Shown here piece after piece: positions 35,528 through 48,126 of a stretch of DNA of 64,000 nt. A program made the translations under genes and the position numbers. Source of the stretch: Mytilus californianus (Eukaryota; Mollusca; Bivalvia; Mytilida; Mytilidae); NCBI RefSeq assembly GCF_021869535.1, contig NW_026262668.1, positions 10,586,348 through 10,650,347 of the forward strand, given 5' to 3'. Under the pieces are notes generated by a model, which saw only the letters and a program-made list of their open reading frames with translations, was not told where the DNA came from and made no database searches. Position 1 is the stretch's first letter; each line of letters starts with the position of its first letter.

Positions 35528-38526
35528 ATACAACCGCAAATTTATTTGTGTTCCTATTATGTTATGGTGTTGTTTGCGTCTGAAGACACCCAATAACTAG
35601 AGTATAAGTTCATGGATCTCTACGAAATTTTAGCACAAGGTTCCATACCACTAAAGGATGATTGGGATTGTTTTTGGGGACTATTGTTCTAGCAGTTTTG
35701 TAATTAGGGGCCAAAAAAGGTCAGTTTCACTGGTCATGGAAAATAAATTGGTTCGCAGACAATAACTTTAGTATAAGTGTATGAATGTGTAAGAAATTTT
35801 AGCACAATGTTCCATACCACAAAAGGAGGGTTGGGATTGATTTTGGGGGTTATTGTCTTAGCTGTTTAGTAATTAGGGGCCAAAAACAATTATTTGTCTG
35901 GTTATAAGACAATAACTTGATTTTAAGAGGTATTTCTCTGGTCAAAATTTTAGCACAAGGTTCCACACCACAATATGAAGGTTGGGATTAATTTTGGGGG
36001 TTATTGTCATAGCTGTTTAGGAATTAGGGGCCAAAAAGGGCCTAACAAAAACATTTTTTGTCAGGTTCACAGACAATAACTGGAGTATAGGGATCTCTAT
36101 TAAATATTAGCACAAGGTTCCATACCACAATAGGAAGGTTGGGATTTATTTTGGGGGTTATTGTTGTAGCTGTTTATTAATTAGGGGCAAAAAAGGGGCA
36201 AAAAAAACCCATTTATTATGTTTCAGGACAATAATTGGTGTATAAGAGTATAGATTTCAATGAAATTTTACCACAAGATTTCATACTTCAAAAGAAAAGT
36301 GGGGATTGATTTTGGGGGTCATGGTCCAAACGGTTTAATAATTAAGGGCCGAAAAGGGGCAAAATAACTAGGATTTTCTGGTTTATGGACAATAACTTGA
36401 GTAGAAGTCTATTCATTGCTATTTTATTGTGCCACAAGGTGTTATACCATAATATAGAGTTGGGGATTGATTTTAGGGGTTATGACCGTAACGTTTTAGT
36501 TAAAAGGGGCCAAAAATAATTCTTTTGTAATACTTTGTATAAATTGCTTATTTCTTTAGAAATTTCAATGGGGTTTAATTCAAAGTCTTGAATTCTTGGG
36601 GTTCTTTAATATGCTGAATCTAAATGGGTATTTCTTATTCAGATTTTGGGTCTGTTTTTGAATTGATTCATATTAAGGTTCAAAGGGTCCAAAATTTAAC
36701 TTTGTTTGATTTCTTCAAAAATTGAATTATTGGTATTATTTGATATGCTGATTTATCTAACCATGTATTTAGATTTTTAAGTATGGGGCCTGTTTTCAAA
36801 TTGGTCCACAAAAGGTCCAAAGGGTCCAAAATTAAACTTTGTTTGATTTTTAAAAAAATGAATGATTGGGGTTCTTTGATCTGCTATATCTAAGCGTGTA
36901 TTTCAATTTTTGATTCTGGGCACAGTATTCAAATTGGTCCAAATTGGGGTAAAAAAATTAACTATGTTTGATTTCATAAAAAAATGAATTATTGGTGTTA
37001 TTTGATATGCCCAATCCAACATGTTTCAGATTTTTTATTTTGGGCTTGGTTTTTAAAGTTGGTCCAAATTGTGGTCATGACATGTGCGCTTTGGTCTCCA
37101 GTGACGCGTTGAAATTCTCTTAATCCAGTGAGGTATTCCATCCTCCATCGTTTTTCACTGTCTAATAGAACGTATCCAATATGATTGGCGAATTTGCGTA
37201 GTTGTCTGTCCAGCTCCTGAATGTAACATCGGCAGGTGCTCGCTCAATATGGTTAACTCCGTAAATTCATTTTTCTTCAGTAACAACACTGGAAATTTTG
37301 CAGAGTCTTCTAGTGGTGAATTGTATATGTGCCTGGCGCATCAAATGACACCTTCTGTCTATGAACAAGTGCAATTGTCTTACTAAAGGTAGATTCTTGT
37401 CCTGTGACTTGTTTGTGAGTTGCTGCTTTTCACCACTGAATTTTTCATCCTGAATGTCTATAATCCACATATGAGTTGCGCACTCAATTTCATCTTTCGT
37501 TATATATTTTTTGTGTCTAGAATTTGTCCTCAGATTATACAGTCGCTTTTACATTGATTCACAAATTTCAACATGTAGCATGTAACTTGTTGTAACTTCT
37601 TCAATGACGAGAATCTTGATAAATCGATTACTTTCAAAATTCTCACGGTTTTATCTTTTCGCTGTCATCTGTTGTTGTCAACTAAAGAGTCTCTTGTTTC
37701 ACTTGCGGGGTCCATGTAGGCCAACTGTTTTCATCCAATATCCATGACGTTCCTTTCATCCACAGAGCTTTGAATTGCGTTGATGATATTCCTCGAGTTT
37801 GAAGATCGGCTGGATTTGATTCAGTTGGTATGTATTTCCAGTCATAGTTTTGTGTCGTTTCTTTAATCTATAGCACACGATTTTGAACAAATCTTCCAAA
37901 TGTTTTTGAAGATGACATTCTGGTCACGGCACAAATGTTTTGAACGTGTTGGTAATACAGGCGAGTAATGGCTATAAACTCAAGAACGTCTTCAAAGTTT
38001 TGTATGCTTTACTTGGAGTCATTGCTAAAACAGAGGCGTAGGCAAGTGAAACGTTGCGGGCCTATTGTTAAGTAAAATGGCGCTAAAAAGTTAACCAAAT
38101 AAAAGAGTATAAAATAGACTGAACTGAAACTTAACTAATTCACAACACTAACCATGTATTTAGATTCTGGATTTTGTGCTCCGTTATCAAATTGGTCCAC
38201 ATTGAGGTCCAAAGGGTCCTAAATCAAATTTTTGTTCGATTTCATCAAAAATTGAATTCTTGGGGTTCTATGATATGCTGGTTCTAAACATGTACTTAGA
38301 TTTTGGATATTTGACCATAATAGGTAAATGTCCAATGTCCAAGGTCAAATTTTTCAGTTATTTAACCATATTCATTTTGTGTCACAAACCTATGCTGTGT
38401 CAAATGTTCAATCACAATCCAAATTCAGAGCTGTTGAAAGCTTAAATGTTATGTTCATATTTGCCCCAACTGTTCAGGGTTCGACCTCTGCGGTTGTATC
38501 AAGCTGCCACCAGCGGAGCATTTTAT
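35528..38526 (+). repeat. Family D element, copy D4, old and interrupted
   Basis: Left end ATACAACCGCA (one change from D1), six or so diverged ~165 bp GGGGCCAAAAA units to 36520, then the GGGGTTCTTTGATATGCT-type array. It is broken at about 37076 by a BEL/Pao piece, resumes at about 38148 and ends TGCGGTTGTATCAAGCTGCC. It lacks the ~34 bp cassette. Confidence 0.8.
37076..38060 (-). pseudogene. BEL/Pao LTR-retrotransposon pol fragment, broken
   Basis: Reverse-strand translation gives pieces in the order of a BEL/Pao pol: KTFGRFVQNRV, YDWKYIPTESNPADLQTRGI and LWMKGTSWILDENSWPTWTP (RNase H/A17 region to linker), then NLPLVRQLHLFIDRRCHLMR (start of the integrase region). Stops and frame changes interrupt it, and the integrase core, RT and LTRs are absent. 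It lies inside D4, so it arrived after D4. Confidence 0.8.
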
Positions 38527-38739
38527 TTTTTTATAAACTACATTTACTCATATACGTTAACTTTTTACCAGTCATAGATCCGTAACAAAAATATACATAT
38601 TACTATAGGGCGACCTTCAGTGTTAAAATCCAGATCTACAATAAACTGAGACAGAGAGATATGTCTTGCCTGTATGTAATTTGATAGTATAATGCAAATG
38701 TTAAAGTTAAAATGGCAGTATTTTAACATGTAAACTATG

Positions 38740-39080
38740 CAGGTTAGGGGAGAGGATTTGGTGCCAGCAAACTAGTTTAACCCCGCCGCATTCTATATGT
38801 GCCTATCCCAAGTCAGGAGCCTGTAGTTTAGTGGTTGTTGATGGTTCATGTCTGTCATATTTGTTTTTCGTAAATTGTTTTGTTATAAATTAGGCTGTTA
38901 GTTTTCTCTATTGAAATGTTTCATATTTTTCATGTCTTGGCCATTTATAGCCGACTATACTGTATGGGTTTTCTTGTTGAAGGACGTACAGTTGCCTATA
39001 ATTGCTTATATCCACTTCATTTGAACTTTGGTGGATAGTTGTCTCATTGGCAATCATACCACATCTTCTTATTTTTATGT
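38740..39080 (+). repeat. Dispersed retroelement-type 3' fragment
   Basis: Contains TTTAACCCCGCCGCATTCTA and CCCAAGTCAGGAGCCTGTAG (also in the RT element tail, inverted) followed by GTTGAAGGACGTACAGTTGCC and GGATAGTTGTCTCATTGGCA. Confidence 0.65.
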
Positions 39081-39094
39081 ATGCATATATTCTA

Positions 39095-39880
39095 AGTCAA
39101 TGAACCATGGCTGAAGGTGCAGAGCCAAATAATCTTCATGGAAATGAGAACTACCAAAGCTAAAACAACTGCATACCTTTATGTTTTACCATTGACTTAT
39201 CATAAAACGAACCTAAACATAAACTTGGAAATGTAAAATAAGTAATAGTTTTAAAGTGAATGAACTGTGACTGAGGGGTTTGGCCTGTATGATCTCTATT
39301 GAGATTAGAAGTGCAAATGCTTATACAAGTGCATACCAAATACCAGTGACACATCCCAACTGGTTCCCCTTAAACTGACCTAAACACAAACTTTTTCATG
39401 TAAACTATGCAAAAGTTTCCAACTCAATGGACCATGACCTATGGATTGATGCCATATAATGACCATTGAGATGAGATGTGCAAATACTTATACAACTGCA
39501 TACCAAATATCATTGATTTACTACTAGTGGTTCATTTTAAACTGACCTAATCACAAACTTGTAAACTATGCAAAAGTTTCAAAGTCAATAAATAGTATAT
39601 AGAGCCAAATAATTTCCATGGACATGAGATGTGCTAATTCTAATACAAGTGCATCTAAATTTTAGTGACTTACCATTAGTGTTTTTTTTAATCTGACATA
39701 ATAAAACTCTTAACATGTGAACTATGCAAAAGTTTCAGTCATTAATAGACCATGAGGAGATTGGGCCAAATAATCTCATTGGACATGAGATGTGCTAATG
39801 CTAATACATCTGCATACCAAATTTCATTGATCTTAACCACTAGTGGTTCCCCGTAACTGACCTAATTACAACATTATACA
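39095..39880 (+). repeat. Family G tandem repeat, about 155 bp units
   Basis: Five diverged units with ACTGCATACCAAAT, CACTAGTGGTTCC, AAACTGACCTAA and AAACTATGCAAAAGTTTC. Spacing between AACTATGCAAAAG copies is about 151-157. Confidence 0.7.
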
Positions 39881-39889
39881 TTGTTTATG

Positions 39890-42180
39890 GTAGCAATAAA
39901 ATTGAGAATGGAAATGGGGAATGTGTCAAAGAGACAACAACCCGACCATAGAACAGACAACAGCAGAAGGTCACCAACAGGTCTTCAATGCAGCGAGAAA
40001 TTCCCGCACCCGGAGGCGTCCTTCAGCTGGCCCCTAAACAAATATATATACTAGTTCAGTGATAATGAACGCCATACTAAACTCCAAATTGTACACAAGA
40101 AACTAATATTAAAAATAATACAAGACTGACAAAGGCTAGAGGCTCCTGACTTGGGACAGGCGCAAAAATGCGGCGGGGTTAAACATGTTTATGAGATCTC
40201 AACCCTCCCCCTATACCTCTAGCCAATGTAGAAAAGTAAACGCATAACAATACGCACATTAAAATTCAGTTCAAGAGAAGTCCGAGTCTGATGTCAGAAG
40301 ATGTAACCAAAGAAAATAAACAAAATGACAATAATACATAAATAACAACAGACTACTAGCAGTTAACTGACATGCCAGCTCCAGACTTCAATTAAACTGA
40401 TTGAAAGATTATGTCTTCATCATATGAATATCAGGCACAATCCTTCCCGTTAGGGGTTTAGTATCATACCATCATAACATATATGAGAAGAACATAACCC
40501 GTGTCATGCCAACAACTGGTTTTTAAATAAATGTGTTTAGTGCCGATGCAAAGACCCTATAAGTGAATCAATATTAACGCCAAAATATGCAATCTTTAAT
40601 GACCTGACAACAGTATCGTAACTATATCCCTTCTTAATAAGTTTATTTAAAGGTTTTGTTAGCTTCAGAGGTGAATACTGACATTTTTGTGCTTTATAAA
40701 GAATATTTCCATAAAAAATTGGATGTGAAATACCTGAACGTATAAGAAGTCTGCATGTTGAGCTATATTTACGAATGATGTCCTTATACGGATGATAAAA
40801 TTTAGTAAATGTTTTGACTAGTTTGTGATATCGAAAACCCTGGTGTAATAATTTTTCAGTAATACATAAATTTCTCTCGTTAAAATCTAAAACATTGTTA
40901 CATACACGAACGAATCGTACAAGTTGAGATATATAAACACCGTAAGATGGTGACAAGGGAACGTCACCATCTAAAAATGGATAATTAACGATAGGAAATG
41001 AAAAATCATCTCTTTTATCATATATTTTAGTATTAAGCTTTCCGTTAATGATATAGATATCAAGATCGAGGAAAGGGCAGTGGTCATTGTTAGTATTAGC
41101 TTTATTTAAAGTAAGTTCAACAGGATAAATTTCTTTAGTATACATACTGAAGTCGTCATTATTGAGAGCCAAAATATCATCCAAATATCTAAAAGTATTA
41201 TTAAATTTGTGTATCAGATGTTGTTTCGATGGGTCTTTGCTAATTTTTGTCATAAATTGTAACTCATAGCAATACAAAAAAAGGTCCGCAATAAGTGGTG
41301 CACAGTTAGTCCCCATTGGAATTCCGATAACCTGACGATATACGGAATCTCCAAAGCGAACAAAAATGTTATCTAGTAAAAATTCAAGGGCATATATAGT
41401 ATCAAAGCATGTCCAATTGACATAGTTTTTTTGTTTATTGCTACTAAAAAATGACCAAAAGAGTTTGAACATATATATTCACATTCTGACTTTTTAAATG
41501 CCCATTTAATTAGGTGTGTGAATTTTTTCTTAATGAGAATGTGAGGCAATGTGGTATATAGGGTAGAGAAATCAAAACTTTGAACAGATTCAAAATCACC
41601 AATATATGCATGCAATTTATCAAGTACTTCGAACGAGTTCTTGACACTCCAAAAGTAATTAATTCCACTATTTTCGAAGGCCTTATTTGAACAATTTATT
41701 ATCAGATTTTTGATTGTACCAAGTGTACTGGTAAGAAGAATAGACAATTTAGTAGTGGAACAATGGCTTGAAGACGAAATGAATCTATATTTGTAAGGTG
41801 TTTTGTGTAGCTTTGGAAGCCAATACATAGTTGGGACTTTCATTGTATTTGGTTCTGCTTGTAAAGCGGTAGCTAAAAGTTTGTTTGTTACAGATGTCGT
41901 TTTCTGAAAATGGAGTCAGTTGGAATGTTGGTGAATTGGTGATTTCTTTTTCAGAACCTCAATGTAAAATTTACGTCAAACAATAATAATATTATTAGCA
42001 GCTTTATCGGCCGGGACAAAAACAAATTCCTTGGCTAATACACATTTAGGAGTGTGGATTCCCATTTTAGCCCTGGTGAATTTTTCAAGTATGAACATTA
42101 TTGTGCGATAAATTAATTTTTTTAATTTTAGATAGCTGAAGAATAATATAGCCTTCAAAGTGCATTTAAACATGTATATA
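39890..42180 (-). mobile_element. Penelope-like RT element, degenerate copy
   Basis: Minus-strand order: VFVPADKAANNIIIV (42000 region), stops, then the RT frames at 41843-40537, then a ~650 base tail with CATGTTTAACCCCGCCGCA, GCCTGTCCCAAGTCAGGAG, GGCCAGCTGAAGGACGCCT and CCATTCTCAA at the end. The same tail occurs alone at 7349-7675 and partly at 45449-45526. Boundaries are approximate; no target duplication seen. Confidence 0.8.
40537..41843 (-). pseudogene. Reverse transcriptase of Penelope-like type, frameshifted
   Basis: Two overlapping frames. The upstream one (41843-41373) carries MYWLPKLHKTPYKYRFISSS and FDFSTLYTTLP, the fingers/palm A region. The downstream one (41472-40537) carries YRQVIGIPMGTNCAPLIADL and FRYLDDILALNN (catalytic Asp pair), then LDLDIYIINGKLNTKIYDKR and FPFLDGDVP-like sequence. 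Between them a frameshift breaks the protein, and stops upstream break it further. PKLHK and YLDDI fit Penelope-like RTs; no GIY-YIG endonuclease is seen, as in the endonuclease-lacking members. Not functional as read. Confidence 0.82.
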
Positions 42181-43318
42181 CATCAAGATTGGCTGTTTTA
42201 TGGGCCATTTTCTATTTGACAGTCTGTATTTTCACATCCATACTCAGGTCATAGGGTTCAGAAATTATTGTTATGTTTTATAACAACTTTTTTCACTCAC
42301 ACTTTTCGATGCAATTTTATGAGAAAAAAAAGGTATGATTTTTATCTGATCTCTTGATCGATAAATGTCAATGGTTTTTATAAAAAAGGTATCACACAAA
42401 AGGATTGAAATTCTACTTTTGACCAAATTTTCACCCCATTTTTTGCAATATTTTGTATTGAATATAAATGCAGATTGTTGCCATGGTTACACCAAAAAAA
42501 GATTATATTTCACCATTTAAATTATTGGAAATCAAACCTATGGAAGATGCCTTCCATAGAATTTCAAATATATGACACAAACAGTAAGCTTAATTTGTTA
42601 GAAAGGAAGGGAAAGAGGGTGATTAGAAATTATGAGTATCAATTTTAAGTTTTTCTCAACTATGTGTTGCTACTCATTCCACTGATGGAAAAAGCATGTC
42701 TAAGTTTCTCCTCTGCAAGGTCTTTGAGCTTGACAAGAATTCACAATTTTAACATTTTCTTCATTAGCGACTGCCTGAGTATTGCAATAATAAGAACTCG
42801 CATTCTGAAATCTGATACACATATCTGTATGCAAATGTTTCTAAAATCGCAATAATTAATCTCACATTTTTGTCCATTCCTTAAAAATCGCATTAATAAA
42901 TGCATGCTATAATTTCAGAATTTAATGTAGCAGATACTTGCTACAAAACTGAGTCATCAGAATTTTTCTCAGAAGTATCACTTTGTCATCACAACTCTTT
43001 TATACTTTATGGGATGTACATGAAAGGGAGAGAGAGCATCTCTGCTTATTCTAAAAAAAAAATTAAAATACCAGAGGATTATATAATTAAGAGCTTGAGA
43101 TATTGTATACATTATTGTCTATTATTCTAGACTGTAAAAGTAATTCTCTAGATGTCTTATACACAATTTCTTATTGGGTTGCTGTCTCATTGCTGTACAC
43201 ATCTCTTTAGATAAATTACAAAACATGTAGTGTTTCATTCTTGAATGCTCCCTTCATTACAATGAACAACTGTAATTGACCAATGGTGTAAAATAAATAT
43301 GCTTTACACTAACTATAA
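42181..43318. other. Intergenic DNA with one MITE relic
   Basis: No gene recognised. The MITE relic at 42740-42928 is listed separately. Confidence 0.45.
42740..42928. mobile_element. Decayed copy of the 206 bp TA-MITE family
   Basis: Contains TATTGCAATAATAAGAACTC, TATCTGTATGCAAATGTTTC, CACATTTTTGTCCATTCC and AATAAATGCATGC as in the complete copies at 49343 and 53291. The left end is eroded. Confidence 0.6.
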
Positions 43319-43515
43319 AAAAGAAGATGTGGTATGATTGCCAATGAGACAACTCTCCACAAGAGACAAAATGACACAGAAATTAACAACTATAGGTCAC
43401 CGTACGGCCTTCAACAATGAGCAAAGCCCATACCGCACAGTCAGCTATAAAAGGTCCCGAAATGACAATGTAAAACAATTTAAACGAGAAAACTAACGGC
43501 CTAATTTATGTACAA
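43319..43515 (-). repeat. Dispersed retroelement-type fragment
   Basis: GATGTGGTATGATTGCCAAT, GAGACAACTCTCCACAAGAG, AAGGTCCCGAAATGACAATG and GAGAAAACTAACGGCC; the inverse of the 38740-39080 end module. It abuts D2. Confidence 0.65.
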
Positions 43516-45380
43516 ATAAAATGCTCCGCAGGGCGCAGCTTGATACGACCGCAGAGGTCGAACCCTGAACAGTTGGGGCAAGTATGGACACAACTTTCAA
43601 GCTTGATACAGCTCTGAATTTGGATTGTGATTAAATATTTGACACAGCATAGGTTTCTGACACAGAATGAATGTGGTCTAAGAACTTAAAAATTTCAAAT
43701 TGGACATTCACCTATTATGGTCCAATATCCAAAATCTAAATACATGGTTAGATTCAGCATATCAAAGAACCCCAAGAATTCAATTTTTGATGAAATCAAA
43801 CAAAGTTTAATTTTGGACCCTTTTGACCTCAATGTGGACAAAGTTGATAACGGGGCCCATAATAAAAAATCTAAATACATGTTTAGATTCAGCATATCAA
43901 AGAACACTAAAAATTCAATTTTTGTTAAAATCAAACTAAGTTTAATTTTGGACCCTTTGGACCTTAATGTAGACCAATTTGAAAACGGAACCAAAAATTA
44001 AGAATCTAAATACATGATTAGATTCGGCATATCAAAGAACCCCAATAATTCAATTTTTGATGAAATCAAACAAAGTTTAATTTTGGACCCTTTGGACCTC
44101 AATGTGGACCAATTTAAAAACGGGGCCCAAAATCCAAAAACTTAATACACGGTTAGATTCACCATATTAAAGAACCCCAAGAATAAAACCCCATTGAAAT
44201 TGGTCAAGAAATAAGCAATTTATACGAAGTAACTTCTTTTGCACAATACTGTGCAATTGAATATTTCTTGCTATTGCGCAATACTGTACAATTGACAATT
44301 TCTTGCTATTGCACAATATTGTGCTATTGGATATTTCTTGCAATTGCGCAATACTGTGCAATTGAATATTTCTTGCTATTGAGCAATACTGTGCAATTGA
44401 ATATTTCTTGCTATTGCGCAATACTGTACAATTGACAATTTCTTGCTATTGCGCAATATTGTGCTATTGGATATTTCTTGCTATTGCGCAATACTGTGCA
44501 ATTGAAAATTTCTTGCTATTGCACAATACTTATTATATAATAATTTACACATCCTGTTTGGTGTGTATCTCCTACCATATCATTATTATTTGCTTTTAAA
44601 TATAAATCAGAAATAACCAACTTAAAATGGAAAATTTTAAAAGAAAAAAAAAAGGAAAAAAAGAAAAAAAAGAAAGAAAAAAAAATCCCCCCCCCCCCAA
44701 ATTTTTTGAACCCCCTTATGATTCATCACCCCCAAACTCAATCCCAGCCTTCCCTTTGTGGTATGGTACCTTGCAGTACAATTTCAGAGAGATCCATACA
44801 CTTGAACAAAAGTTATTGTCTGGAAACTAGAAAAATGTGTTTTTTGGCCCCTTTTTGGCCCCCAATTTCTAAACGTTTCAGGCAATTACCCCCAAACTCA
44901 AACCCAGCTTTCCCTTTGTGATATGGAACCTTGTAGTACAATTTCAGAAATATCCAAACACTTACACACAAGTTATTGTCATGAAACTAGAAAAATGCTT
45001 GTTTTTTACCCCTTTTTTGGCCCCTAATTCCTAAATTTTGAGGCAATTACCCCCAAAATCAATTATAGCCTTCCCTTTGTGATATGGAACCTTGTGGTAC
45101 AATGTCAGAGAGATCCATACACTTACACACAAGTTATTGTCTGGAAATTACAAAAATGCTTATTTTTGTCCCCTTTTTGGCCCCTAATTCCTTAACTGTT
45201 GGTACCATAACCCCCAAAATCATTCCCAACCTTCCTTTTGTGGTATTGAACCTTACGATAAAATTTCATAGAGATCCATTCACTTAAACTAAAGTTATAG
45301 TGCGAAAACTAATGTGTCTTCGGACGACGACGACGCCAACGTCATACCAATATACGACCTCAAAATTTTTGCGGTCGTAT
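43516..45380 (-). repeat. Family D composite element, copy D2
   Basis: Mirror image of D1: GCAGCTTGATACGACCGCA at the left, three GGGGTTCTTTGATATGC-type units, a ~34 bp cassette of about nine units (44237-44530), homopolymer, four GGGGCCAAAAA units, a CGACGACGACG tract and GCGGTCGTAT at the right. Module order and sequence match D1 closely; the D1 125 bp array is longer. Confidence 0.88.
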
Positions 45381-45448
45381 AAAAATGAATGAATAACAAA
45401 TATGTAACACATTAACAAACGACAACCACTGAATTATAGGCTCCTGAC

Positions 45449-45526
45449 TTGGGACAGGCACATACATTCAGAATGTGGCGGGGTTAAACATGTTAGCGGG
45501 ATCCCAACCCTCCCCCAAACCTGGGA
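45449..45526 (-). repeat. Short piece of the RT element tail
   Basis: GGCTCCTGACTTGGGACAGG and GGCGGGGTTAAACATG then CCAACCCTCCCCC, as in the tail at 40140-40212. Confidence 0.65.
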
Positions 45527-48046
45527 CAGTGGTGTAAAAGTACAACATAAGAACGAACTATAAAAATCAGTTGAAAGAGGCTTAACTCATCAGATTCTTT
45601 TATGTAACTTTAATGTAAGCTTATGATATACATGAAGAATGCAAGATAAATGCAATATTCTTTTGCTGCCTCTTTCCGTACTATCATACATTCATCTACT
45701 AACACAACACTGTAAAATGTAATAAAAATCTTAAAACTGAACTTTTATGTTTTGAATTTAAAAAAGCATTTAAAATAGAACAAAAATTTGTCATTTCACT
45801 TTGACATAACAGGTGACAAAAAAAATCAAATTTTCTATTCTTTGTTTTTTAATTGAAAAATTTTTTAATAGTTCTAAATTTCCATATTATTTTAGGACAG
45901 ACCACTACAAAACAAAACATTGTAACATTTAGTTTACTAACTAAACTATTTCCAATAATGGTGCCATACTGACTAGAACATGATTTAAATGATCTCAAAT
46001 ATTCATAACAAAAAGTTATCCAAATTACTTTTTAATGTGTTGTTTCCCTTTAACAAAGATAAATAGATAAATAATATATTGTTCATAAAAAAGAACTAAT
46101 CTTAAACTAAGTTTAAATATTATGGATTCATATATTTCAGAAGAAACAATTTGTATGCATTGAGGAAAAAATATTTTTCATGAATACAGGACGGATGGTT
46201 AACATGGTTAAAGAAAAATTACTTTTCTGTTTAATAACTTGGCACAATTATTTTTATAATAAAATCAAATATCAGTTGAAAATTCCTCTGTATATTTTAA
46301 TGGAAAATTCAGAATCAACTTCCATCTCTATAAAAGTTGTGAAGTCTCAGTGTCTTTGTAAATGACTTCTGTACCAATCAGTGAGTTTATAACAGATTAC
46401 CATAATGCAACTGGACCAATCAGTGATTTTATAATGTATTACCATGATCCAATCAGTGAGTTTATAACGAATTACCATAATGTAACCCCATTTCTAAATT
46501 GGTATTTATAGATAAATATTTAAAGAAAAATTTCAATAGCAGAAATACATATGTACCAAAATATTTTGTGAACTAAGATGAACATAATTAAACTATACTG
46601 TTCTACTACATACAAATAACTATGTACAACTCCATGTAAGATATAACACTAAATTCTTTTTTTTTCTCTCCATAAAATAAATATTCAGAAACAACATTTG
46701 TGTGAATCTTTCATGGAGTTGATAACCAGCACTGATAAACAATGGAATGTTTAAGTTGTATAAAAATGGAAGCAGACACTTGACTAAAAATTACAGCCAT
46801 GAACATGTTTATACAATATTGGATAGTATGAAGAACACAAACTAAGTAGTCCAATTTCCTGAGTCAGTATTTAACTTAAATATATTGAAGTTGTATGCTC
46901 AATGATAGTAACATTTATTAATTACTTTTAAAGCTAAGTTGGTTTATAAAATCGTGTCTTAATTTTATATCATCTAATGTTCATGATAAAACATACAAGT
47001 GGTACATAGACTGTGAATCTATCAAAATACTGATGTGCACTAAACAAGTTAAATCTCTTTTTGAAACTGAAAAACTATGTGTAGATTAGACAGCCTATTA
47101 AAGCATGTCCTGTGTGAGATGACACACATGAGGGCACTACTATTTTCTTTTCTTTTAAAAAAAATATTCATACAGGTTTTTCATAATTATTTTGAAAATC
47201 AATATTCATGAATGGCTTTTATAACGCTCAATTCGAGTGTATAAAACTGGTGAATCAAATCAGTAAAAATATGTTTCCGCTTTATCTTGGTTATCAGTTA
47301 AGAGATTAAGACAGGTTTCACTGAAAATAAACAAGAAGCACAGGAAGTACTATCCGACAGATCTTAAAATTGCTTACACAAAACAAGATTCACACCAAAT
47401 ATCAAATCATTCCTTAATACATATCGGTAACCTGACTAACATTTAACCAAAGTGACAGATAGACAGACGAGAGAATGAATTGGAAAAAAATTCAGATGGA
47501 CAACATGATTGCAGTACTATACAATCCAACCTTTCCAAGAAACAAAAACGTTTAGGACACTAAATTAATGATAATTTGGTTTACATGAACATTTGATAAC
47601 ATAACCATTATTTCTTTCAGATAAGATGCAATATTAAAACAGCTTAAAACATCACAAATAACACATAAAATAGATATTCGATGTCTGTGTTAAACTACCA
47701 GCATTAAATAATTAATAAAAAGTCATAAAAAGCATTGTTCACTTGGCGTCTTTTAAAAAATATTTCATGTCATATTTTTTTCAAACTGCTTGTTGTTTGT
47801 ATAAATGATGAACTCGAGTATTTAGCATCATTGCAGATAAAGCTGTGCATCTAACTAAAACAGTTTTATATATAAAATGTTCTATGATAAAACTGTTTAA
47901 TCTAAATCTTCCGATTTCTTGTCTAGTCACAGCCAGATGTTTCATAGTATTTCTTCCCATCTATCCACCATTCAGTGGTCTTTGATATTCTGTTGTACCC
48001 TGATCTCACCAGGACCACTGTCTAGGTATATTTTAGCACTTTTATA
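45527..48046 (-). other. Probable INPP5E 3' UTR and downstream DNA
   Basis: Starts right after the INPP5E stop on the minus strand. No other exon seen. TTTATT (AATAAA on the minus strand) lies at 46914-46919 as one possible polyadenylation signal. A ~54 bp x 3 repeat lies at 46372-46485. Confidence 0.4.
46372..46485 (+). repeat. About 54 bp tandem repeat, three copies
   Basis: CCAATCAGTGAGTTTATAAC and ATTACCATAATG recur three times with small changes. Function unknown. Confidence 0.75.
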
Positions 48047-48126
48047 TCACTGTACAGAACAAACTCCACTGGATTTCTGGTCCTTTTTTGTTATCTCCTC
48101 TGGTATGAAGCTTCTCCTCTTGGCAG
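48047..48126 (-). CDS. INPP5E: INPP5E terminal exon with CaaX box
   Basis: Acceptor AATTCCAG at the 5' side; TGA at 48049-48047. It encodes [20 protein letters not shown] then GVCSVQ-stop. Human INPP5E ends KRRISKEI...SSTICSVS, so both the basic patch and the C-terminal CaaX cysteine are kept. CSVQ is a good farnesylation signal, since Gln at the last position favours farnesyl over geranylgeranyl. Confidence 0.92.
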
